From positions 1,302,001 through 1,366,000 of the forward strand of contig NZ_CP026730.1 of NCBI RefSeq assembly GCF_003369795.1: 64,000 nt of DNA, written 5' to 3'. Below the pieces are notes generated by a model that worked only from the letters and a program-made list of their open reading frames with translations, made no database searches and was not told the origin of the DNA. Below, in pieces: positions 53,443-59,640 of this stretch. The stretch is from Streptomyces sp. CB09001 (GTDB lineage Bacteria > Actinomycetota > Actinomycetes > Streptomycetales > Streptomycetaceae). Each line of letters starts with the position of its first letter. Position 1 is the first letter of the stretch. Both the position numbers and the translations under genes were made by a program.

Positions 53443-53444
53443 TC

Positions 53445-54005
53445 CTAGCCCCGCCCCAGTCCCTCCATGAGCAGGGACAGGTATCGCCGTACGGCCATGC
53501 CGTCCACCTCGTCGGCGGCCTCGGCCGCCGTCACCACGCCGTGCAGCAGCCGCAGCACCTCGACCGGCTCCACGTCCGCCCGCAGCGCACCGGCCTCCTG
53601 CGCGGCCCGCACCAGCCGGGTCGCCGCGCCCCGCACACAGTCGCCGCACGCGGGCCCGCCGCCGGTGACGGCCGTACCGAGCAGCGCCTTGAGCCCGCGC
53701 ACCTGGAGCATCCCGACGGCCAGCTCGTCGAGCCACGCCATGAGCGCCGCGCCCGGCGGCCGGGCGTCCGCGATCACGTCGGCGCGGGCCGCGATCGCCT
53801 CCAGCCGCTCCAGGTAGGCGGCCTCCAGCAGCGCCTGCCGCGTCGGAAAGTGCCGGTAGAGGGTGCCGACGCCGACCCCGGCCCGCCGGGCGATGTCGTC
53901 CAGGGAGGCGCCCTCACCGTGCTCGGCGAAGGCTTCCGCCGCCACCGCCAGCAACCGCTCACGATTACGCCGGGCATCCGCCCGCATGGGCCTGACCTGC
54001 GCCAC
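53445..54005 (-). CDS. TetR-family transcriptional regulator
   Basis: 186 aa. HTH domain RRNRERLLAVAAEAFAEHGEGASLDDIARRAGVGVGTLYRHFPTRQALLEAAY and an all-helical C-terminal domain of the SbtR type. GTG 54005 is chosen because GGGAGGGG lies just upstream; ATG 53987 (MRADARR) is an alternative. It lies 37 bases downstream of the TROVE stop, on the same strand. Target unknown. Confidence 0.88.
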   Translation of the reverse strand: MAQVRPMRADARRNRERLLAVAAEAFAEHGEGASLDDIARRAGVGVGTLYRHFPTRQALLEAAYLERLEAIAARADVIADARPPGAALMAWLDELAVGMLQVRGLKALLGTAVTGGGPACGDCVRGAATRLVRAAQEAGALRADVEPVEVLRLLHGVVTAAEAADEVDGMAVRRYLSLLMEGLGRG

Positions 54006-54042
54006 AGCCCCTCCCTGCACAGCGGGCAACCTTCCGGGCACC

Positions 54043-55644
54043 CTACCGCGCGTGCTCGTCCCGGGCGTCCCACGGCCAGTCGGCGTCCCGGCCCGCCTCG
54101 AGCAGCGGAACCATCCGGAACGCCGCGTCCGAGAGCCCTCCGAAGGTGTGCCGGTTCGCCCGGCCCGACGGACCGTGGCCCGCCCGGTACCCGGCGAGGT
54201 TCCAGGTGTACACGGGCACGTGCGGCGGCACCTGCTCGGTCGGGTCGCCGTACCGGCTGTGGGCGTACTGCTCGTCGGTGACGATCAGTACCCGGTCGTG
54301 CTTCCTGTAGTGGCGCCGCACCGCCTCGGTGGTGTGGGTGCCGCCGAGGTCGCCGAAGCGGGCCAGAACCTTCAGCACCGACTCGCCCTCGCGGTACTTC
54401 ACGCGGTTGCTCGACGAACCGAACTCGACCAGGTCCGCGTCGGCCGCCCGCAGCGCCAGCGCCGTGCCGAAGACGGCCGCCGCGTCGGCCCGGGTGAGCT
54501 CGGAGCGGTCCGACATACGCGAGAAGAACATCGAGCCCGAGCGGTCCACGAGGACCAGCGTCCGGCCGCCCAGCGCGGGCACGTTGGCCAGCGAGTGGCC
54601 GAGCGCCTGCTCCAGGGGGTACGACCAGCGCAGCGACGGCGCGTGCCGGTACGCGGCGAGGTAGCGGAAGGGGAACTGCCGCGAGCGCGCCACCTCGGCC
54701 GGGTCGCTGATCCTCGCCGCGACCCGGGCGGCGACCTCGTCCGAGACACCGGCCTCGTCGAAGTTCCGGAGGTTGCGGAGCAATGCCATCGCTCCCATGG
54801 ACGGGATCACCGCTTCCCAGGCGGCCTTGTCCATCGGCCCCTGGAGCCAGCCGGCCAGCATCTCCCACGTGATGCCCGCCGCCGTGAGCCGCTCGGCGCC
54901 GTCGGGTGCCGTGACCACGGCTCGCCGCTCGGCGACGGGCAGCGCCATCAGCTCGCGGTGCGCGGTCAGGACGCGGTTCGAGGCGGGCGGCACCGCGGTG
55001 TCCGGGTTGTGCCGGCGGTCGAGGGCGTACTGGAACAGCTCGCCCTGCCACGGCTTGTCCGGGTCGGGCGCCGCGTGCACCAGGTTGAGGATGTCGCCGA
55101 AGCGGTACCCCTTGGACGCGGTGTCGTACTTCAGCAGCGACTTGCCGTGGTAGAGCCGTCGCACGGCGTCGGCGATCCCCCGCTTGACCGGCTTGGGCAC
55201 GGCGCGGCCGTACGTCGCGGTCCAGTACGCGAGCAGCTCACCGGGCTCGTCGGGCCGCCGCAGGACGGAGGCGACGACCTGCCGGTTCGCCGGTCCGTCG
55301 GTGACTCCGGAGTCGAGCCGCGCCTTGACGTACTCGGCGGCGCCGACGATCGAGGCGGTGCGCAGGTTGCCCTCGCCACGCAGCCAGCCCAGCAGGCCGG
55401 CCGTCCAGGACGGGTCGGAGAGGGCGAGTTCGCGCACCAGCGTGGCGAAGCGGTCGTCGCGGGCGGCGCCGCTCTCGTAGTAGGTCTGCTGGGACACGAA
55501 GTTGGCCACCGACAGCAGAAAGAGCTCGGAGCGCGCGTCGCGCTCGGCGCCCCGGCCGCCCTCGCAGGTGCGCAGCACGCGGCCCGTCGAGGTCACGCGC
55601 GAGGTGGGCTGCGCCTTCGCGGCCTTGGTGTTGAATCGCGCCAT
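54043..55644 (-). CDS. rsr: TROVE domain protein (Ro60/Rsr homologue)
   Basis: Ring-shaped RNA-binding protein that binds Y RNAs and misfolded or structured RNAs. 533 aa, the usual Ro60 length. HEAT-repeat TROVE region from about residue 30 (SELFLLSVANFVSQQTYYESGAARDDRFATLV; ARLDSGVTDGPANRQVVASVL; FGDILNLVHAAPDP). The C-terminal von Willebrand A domain has the MIDAS motif TLVLVDRSGSMFFSRMSDRSELTRADAA and LIVTDEQYAHSRYG. ATG with GGGG upstream. Three Y RNA-like genes lie directly upstream on the same strand. Confidence 0.95.
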   Translation of the reverse strand: MARFNTKAAKAQPTSRVTSTGRVLRTCEGGRGAERDARSELFLLSVANFVSQQTYYESGAARDDRFATLVRELALSDPSWTAGLLGWLRGEGNLRTASIVGAAEYVKARLDSGVTDGPANRQVVASVLRRPDEPGELLAYWTATYGRAVPKPVKRGIADAVRRLYHGKSLLKYDTASKGYRFGDILNLVHAAPDPDKPWQGELFQYALDRRHNPDTAVPPASNRVLTAHRELMALPVAERRAVVTAPDGAERLTAAGITWEMLAGWLQGPMDKAAWEAVIPSMGAMALLRNLRNFDEAGVSDEVAARVAARISDPAEVARSRQFPFRYLAAYRHAPSLRWSYPLEQALGHSLANVPALGGRTLVLVDRSGSMFFSRMSDRSELTRADAAAVFGTALALRAADADLVEFGSSSNRVKYREGESVLKVLARFGDLGGTHTTEAVRRHYRKHDRVLIVTDEQYAHSRYGDPTEQVPPHVPVYTWNLAGYRAGHGPSGRANRHTFGGLSDAAFRMVPLLEAGRDADWPWDARDEHAR

Positions 55645-55710
55645 GGTGAATTCCCCCGAATTCTCGAAAGCTCGAAATCTCGAACATTTTCGGAGGGAGG
55701 CACGGCAGCG
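55645..55710 (-). promoter_or_regulatory. TROVE gene leader with ttcgaga repeats
   Basis: On the minus strand the leader reads ttcgaga, tttcgagc, tttcgaga, attcg in tandem, then gggggaattcacc before the ATG. The region is AT-richer than its surroundings and directly follows the 3' stem of Y RNA 3. It may hold the mRNA promoter or processing site. Confidence 0.45.
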
Positions 55711-55858
55711 GAAGGGTGCCCGAGGTCGGAATCGGCGACGGGACTGTGCGGATGCTCTGCCGAATTGAGCTACACCGACCCGAAGTCGATGACGGGATTC
55801 GAACCCGCAACCGTCCGATCAAAGGAAGTATCCGCTGCCTGCGCACCGGGCACCCTTC
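55711..55858 (-). ncRNA. Y RNA-like gene 3, with permuted tRNA module (YrlA-like)
   Basis: Minus-strand RNA of about 148 nt closed by a perfect 12-bp terminal stem (gaagggtgcccg / cgggcacccttc). The 5' strand holds the shared 24-nt motif (55847 to 55824). Inside is a permuted tRNA module: T-arm gcggg-ttcgaat-cccgt; an acceptor-like 7-bp stem catcgac / gtcggtg capped by ttcgg; TA; D-arm gctc-aattcggca-gagc. The 3' strand has GACCTC opposite the motif. The T and D loops match tRNA consensus. Confidence 0.85.
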
Positions 55859-55868
55859 GACTGCTGGG

Positions 55869-55943
55869 CCTCCCGAGATCAAGTGGGCTGCGGCATGGGA
55901 TTCTTTTGAGAGAAGAAGTAGCCGCGGCCCGCGCACCGGGAGG
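55869..55943 (-). ncRNA. Y RNA-like gene 2, minimal form without tRNA module
   Basis: Minus-strand RNA of about 75 nt. Terminal stem cctccc / gggagg, shared 24-nt motif on the 5' strand (55937 to 55914), second stem gggccgcggc / gccgcagccc with one mismatch, and a small apical hairpin ttctt-ctctcaa-aagaa. The 3' strand has CACTTGATCTC opposite the motif, resembling the CACUUGA strand of vertebrate Y RNAs. There are no T-arm or D-arm sequences. Confidence 0.75.
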
Positions 55944-55960
55944 TGCGTGAAGTTGTAGGT

Positions 55961-56096
55961 GTCCAGAGTTCAGGTCGGCGGAACCGACAAGGTGCTCTAA
56001 CCCCTGAGCTACACCGGCGCGTTGTGCCGGTGACGGGACTCGAACCCGTGGCCGCCCCATTTTGAGTGGAAGTAGGTCCTGCCTTCGCACCTGGAC
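55961..56096 (-). ncRNA. Y RNA-like gene 1, with permuted tRNA module (YrlA-like)
   Basis: Minus-strand RNA of about 136 nt. Terminal stem gtccag / ctggac, internal loop, then cagg / cctg. The shared 24-nt motif is at 56091 to 56068, with GGTGCGAAGGC close to the Ro60-binding strand of vertebrate Y RNAs. The permuted tRNA module has T-arm acggg-ttcgagt-cccgt, acceptor-like 7-bp stem caccggc / gccggtg capped by acaacgc, TA, and D-arm gctc-aggggtta-gagc. A -10-like TAGAGT lies 8 bases upstream. Confidence 0.87.
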
Positions 56097-56103
56097 GTTC
56101 ATC

Positions 56104-56137
56104 ACTCTAAAAGGGCGGCCGTCGGTCGGGCGACCGA
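56104..56137 (-). promoter_or_regulatory. Terminator hairpin and -10 box before Y RNA 1
   Basis: Minus strand: after the PhoX stop comes tcggtcg-cc-cgaccga (56137 to 56122), then a cctttt run, then TAGAGT (56109 to 56104), a -10-like box placed to start transcription near the Y RNA 1 terminal stem. No -35 box is evident, because the hairpin occupies that position. Confidence 0.55.
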
Positions 56138-56142
56138 TTTAA

Positions 56143-57630
56143 TTACCGGCGCTTCTGGCGCTTCCAGGGCCCCGTGATCGCCAGCATGATGCCCGGCGTC
56201 TGGATGTTGGCGTAGAGGGTCCGGCCGTCGGGCGAGAAGGTGACGCCGGTGAACTCGCTGTATTCGGGGTCGTCCTCGGTGCCCAGGTTCAGTTCGTTGC
56301 GGGCGATGGGGTAGGTGCGGCCGCTGTCGGTGGCGCCGAACAGGTGCTGGACGCCGTCGCCGTCCTCGGCGATGACCAGGCCGCCGTACGGGGAGACGGT
56401 GATGTTGTCGGGGCCGTCGAAGGCGCCGTCGGCGGACGGGTCGGCGTTGACGCCGAGCAGGACCTTCAGCGTCAGGGTGCGGCGCTTCGGGTCGTAGAAC
56501 CAGACCTGGCCGTCGTGCGGCCGGCCGGGGCTCTCGTCACGGGCGAAGGAGGAGACGATGTAGGTGCCGCCGTCGGCCCACCACATGCCCTCCAGTTTGC
56601 GCGCGCGGGTGACCTCGCCGGCGGCGAACTGCTTGCGCACGGAGGTGGTCCTCGCGTCGCGGTCGGGGACGTCGACCCAGTCGACGCCGTAGACGGTGCC
56701 GGTCTTCGTGGCGCGGGAGAGGTCGTCGACGAACTTGCCGCCGGAGTCGAAGCACTTGAAGGCCTGGAGGACCCCGGCGTCGTCGGCGAGGGTGCGCAGC
56801 CGGCCGCGGCCGTGCCGGAAGTGCTCCGGCGGGGTCCAGCGGTACAGCAGGCCGTTGGGGCCGGAGGCGTCCTCGGTGAGGTAGGCGTGGCCGCGCTTGG
56901 GGTCGATGACGACGGCCTCGTGGGCGTAGCGGCCGAGCGCCTTGACCGGCTTGGGGTCGCGGTTGGCGCGGTGGTCCTCGGGGTCGACCTCGAAGACGTA
57001 CCCGTGGTCCTTGGTCATGCCGTTCTTGCCGGCCTTGTCCTCGGTCTCCTCGCAGGTCAGCCAGGTGCCCCACGGGGTGCTGCCGCCCGCGCAGTTGGTG
57101 GCGGTGCCGGCGATGCCGACCCACTCGGCGACGTGGCCGCCGCGGCGGACCTCGACGACGGTGCAGCCGCCGGCGGCGGCCGGGTCGTAGACGAGGCCCT
57201 CGGTGAGCGGGACGGGGTGCGGCCAGTCGTCGCGGTGGCCGCCGAGTTCGTGGTTGTTGACGAGGAGGGTGGTGCCGCGCGGGCCGTCGAAGGCGGCGGT
57301 GCCGTCGTGGTTGGACGGGGTGTACTCGCCGGATTCCAGCTTGGTCCGGCCGGAGTAGGTGATGACCTCGTACCGGAAGCCGGCGGGCAGGGCGAGGATG
57401 CCGTCCGGGTCGGGGACCAGCGGTCCGTAGCCGACCCCGCCGTGGCCGTGGTGGCCGTCGTGCCCGTGGTGGCCGTCGTGCCCGTGGCCGTGTTCCTCCC
57501 CCACGCTGTCGGTGTCCGTGGACGCGAGGGCGTTCGGTGCGGTGGCGAGGGCGCCGACGCTGCCCGCCAGTACGACCCCGGCGCCGGTGAGCGCGGATCG
57601 GCCGGCGAAATCCCTGCGGGTGAGCGACAT
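56143..57630 (-). CDS. PhoX-like (DUF839) secreted phosphatase family protein
   Basis: 495 aa. Twin-arginine signal LTRRDFAGRSALTGAGVVLAG and a His/Gly repeat (GHGHDGHHGHDGHHGHGG) after cleavage. The beta-propeller blocks of the PhoX family are LLVNNHELGGHRDDWP, WGTWLTCEETEDKAG, HEAVVIDPKRGHAYLTEDASG, DNITVSPYGGLVIAEDGDG and EFTGVTFSPDGRTLYANIQTPG. Members bind calcium and iron and include alkaline phosphatases. ATG 57630. Terminated just before Y RNA 1. Confidence 0.87.
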   Translation of the reverse strand: MSLTRRDFAGRSALTGAGVVLAGSVGALATAPNALASTDTDSVGEEHGHGHDGHHGHDGHHGHGGVGYGPLVPDPDGILALPAGFRYEVITYSGRTKLESGEYTPSNHDGTAAFDGPRGTTLLVNNHELGGHRDDWPHPVPLTEGLVYDPAAAGGCTVVEVRRGGHVAEWVGIAGTATNCAGGSTPWGTWLTCEETEDKAGKNGMTKDHGYVFEVDPEDHRANRDPKPVKALGRYAHEAVVIDPKRGHAYLTEDASGPNGLLYRWTPPEHFRHGRGRLRTLADDAGVLQAFKCFDSGGKFVDDLSRATKTGTVYGVDWVDVPDRDARTTSVRKQFAAGEVTRARKLEGMWWADGGTYIVSSFARDESPGRPHDGQVWFYDPKRRTLTLKVLLGVNADPSADGAFDGPDNITVSPYGGLVIAEDGDGVQHLFGATDSGRTYPIARNELNLGTEDDPEYSEFTGVTFSPDGRTLYANIQTPGIMLAITGPWKRQKRR

Positions 57631-57787
57631 GGTGTCTCCTGTGACGGTGAGCGGGCCGTGGAGGGTGGCGGACCTCGATCCGGCGTCACGGTTCCGCCCG
57701 CGCCTGAACGGGACTCCTGTCGGTTCCTGAACGGCAGTTGAACTGGCGGAGACCTCTCCCCGCCCTCGGGTCGCCAGCCGCACCCCG

Positions 57788-57910
57788 CACGCCGCTCGGC
57801 CCCCGCTCTGTGCGCCGCTCGGCCGCCCGCTCCGTACGCCGCTCGGTACGCCGCTCCGTACGCCGCCCCGCACGCCGCTCGGCCGCCCGCCCCGTACGCC
57901 GCCGTACGAC
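57788..57910. repeat. Tandem 12-bp repeat array
   Basis: About ten degenerate units of acgccgctccgt / acgccgctcggt in head-to-tail order, with a 24-bp higher-order pattern (acgccgctcggc-cgcccgctccgt). It lies directly after the stop of the 475-aa protein gene on the minus strand. The rest of the 57631-57912 gap shows no gene. Confidence 0.75.
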
Positions 57911-57912
57911 GC

Positions 57913-59340
57913 TCAGCCGCCTTGCTGGGACCGTGCCTTGAACGCCGCCTTGCGGGCCTCCTTGGCGATCTTCTTGTCGGGGTGCAGCCGCCCCATCGCC
58001 TCCAGGACCTCCGGGGTGGCCGGGTGCTCGACCCGCCAGACCGTGTCGAAGAAGCCGCTGTGCCCGCGGGCGAGGCCCTCGACCAGGGCGCGCAGTTCCT
58101 CGGAGTTGCCCTCGGCGGCGAGCTGGGCGGCGACGGTGTCGATGGTCAGCCAGAAGACCATCTCCTGCGGCGGCGCCGGTACGTCCCGGGCCCCGTGCTC
58201 GGTGAGCCAGACCCGGGCCAGGCCGCCCAGTTCGGCGTCGTCGAGGACCTCCCGCAGCGCGGGCTCGGCCTCCGCGCCGACGAGGGAGAGCGCCTGCTGG
58301 CAGCGCAGCCGGCGCAGCGGAGCGCCGGGGTCGGAGCCGCGGGCCGCCGCGAGCAGTTCGCGGGCGGCGTCGAGCGGGCCCCGCCCGGCCAGCCACAGCT
58401 CGGTCTCGGCGTGGGCCGCGGCCGACGGGAAGGACGCGGTGCCGTCGAGGAGCGCGTCGGCGCCCTTGTCCGCGAGGTCACCGACGGCGGGCGCGTCGAA
58501 GCCGGCGTCCTGGAGCCGGGCGCGCAGTCCGTACAGCCCGAGCGGGGTGAGCCGCACCATGCCGTAGCGGGTGACGTCGGCCTCGTCGACGGGCGCGGCG
58601 GGCTCCTCGTCGGCGTCGGCCATGAGCGCCTCGTCGACCGGCTGGTACTCGACGAGGCCGACCGGTTCAAGGAGCCGGAACTGGTCGTCCAGGCGCATCA
58701 TCGCGTCCGACACCTGCTCGAGGACCTCGTTGCTGGGCTCACTCATGTCGCTGGGCACGATCACCGAGGCGGCCAGCGCGGGCAGCGGCACCGGGGCCTC
58801 GCCGGGGCCCTCCTCGCCGACGGTGAGCAGGTAGAGGTTGCCGAGCACGCCGTCGAGGAACTCGGACTCGGCTTCGGGGTCCCAGTCGAGGGCGGACAGG
58901 TCGACCTCGCCGCCCTCGGCCATCGCGTCGACCAGGTCGTCGAGGTCGGGCACGCTCGCGTCGGCGAGCACGGTCTCCAGGGCGGTGAGCCAGACCCCGA
59001 GCACGTCCTGGGGGGAGCCGCCGGTGAGCAGGGCGAGGTCCTCGCCCGGGGCCACGGTGCCCGTCTCCTCGTCGGTGATCTCGACGAGCCCGGTGTCCAC
59101 GGCGATCCGCCACGCCTCGCTCGCGTGGGCGGCGGCGTCGTCCCCGCTCAGCCCGAGCTGCTCGGCCGCCGCGGGCAACTGCTCCTCGACGAGTCCGCCC
59201 CCGGCGTCGACGCGGGTGCCGGCATCGGCCCAGCGGGCCAGCCGCGCGGCCCGGGCGAGCACCGGCGCGGACAGCGCGTCGCGGGCCAGCTCCGCTTCGG
59301 GGCGCAGCCGTGCGGGCGGCAGGGTGGAGCTGTCTGACAT
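57913..59340 (-). CDS. Conserved hypothetical protein (475 aa)
   Basis: Acidic soluble protein with no enzyme motif recognised. N-terminal helical part (LRPEAELARDALSAPVLARAARLARWAD), an acidic middle (DLDDLVDAMAEGGEVDLSALDWDPEAE), MVRLTPLGLYGLRARLQDAG which looks like a winged-helix element, and a C-terminal HEAT-like region (DTVWRVEHPATPEVLEAMGRLHPDKKIAKEARKAAFK). ATG 59340 with GAGGAGAAAC upstream. Similar proteins are common in Streptomyces; function unknown. Confidence 0.75.
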   Translation of the reverse strand: MSDSSTLPPARLRPEAELARDALSAPVLARAARLARWADAGTRVDAGGGLVEEQLPAAAEQLGLSGDDAAAHASEAWRIAVDTGLVEITDEETGTVAPGEDLALLTGGSPQDVLGVWLTALETVLADASVPDLDDLVDAMAEGGEVDLSALDWDPEAESEFLDGVLGNLYLLTVGEEGPGEAPVPLPALAASVIVPSDMSEPSNEVLEQVSDAMMRLDDQFRLLEPVGLVEYQPVDEALMADADEEPAAPVDEADVTRYGMVRLTPLGLYGLRARLQDAGFDAPAVGDLADKGADALLDGTASFPSAAAHAETELWLAGRGPLDAARELLAAARGSDPGAPLRRLRCQQALSLVGAEAEPALREVLDDAELGGLARVWLTEHGARDVPAPPQEMVFWLTIDTVAAQLAAEGNSEELRALVEGLARGHSGFFDTVWRVEHPATPEVLEAMGRLHPDKKIAKEARKAAFKARSQQGG

Positions 59341-59640
59341 CGGAAGTTTCTCCTCGCGCGCCTCTTGACCGCCATACGGCCGCATCCGGACTGCCTGCGG
59401 CTCAACAGCCCAGCCTAGACGGGTTTCCACCCATGCCGCCCGGTTCATCTCCCCGTCGGGTGGTGTACATGGCCGAAACCTTGACAACTGGCGTGATCAA
59501 GCAGGAGATTGACGCGCGTAGAAAGCGGGGGGCGGGCCGGGACAAGTGTTCACTCAGGTCCCGGGTGTCCCACGTGCAGCCTGCTGCCCCTCGCACCCCA
59601 CCCTCGTCCCGGCGCCACGTCACATCCCCGGAGGGATCCG

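Noticed and set aside
55754..56049. Two tRNA genes or tRNA pseudogenes on the minus strand upstream of the TROVE gene
   Set aside because: T-arm and D-arm match tRNAs, but the order is permuted, the acceptor strands are joined by a loop, and there is no anticodon arm or CCA end. The Y RNA reading explains the flanking stems too.
57686..58396. Minus-strand frame with repeated RRTER peptides
   Set aside because: It is the translation of the tandem 12-bp array and of an out-of-frame part of the 475-aa gene; no start signal.
59470..59530. Promoter TTGACA near 59482 for the nuclease gene
   Set aside because: The -35 match is good but no acceptable -10 box is found at 16-19 bases, so it was not listed as a separate feature.
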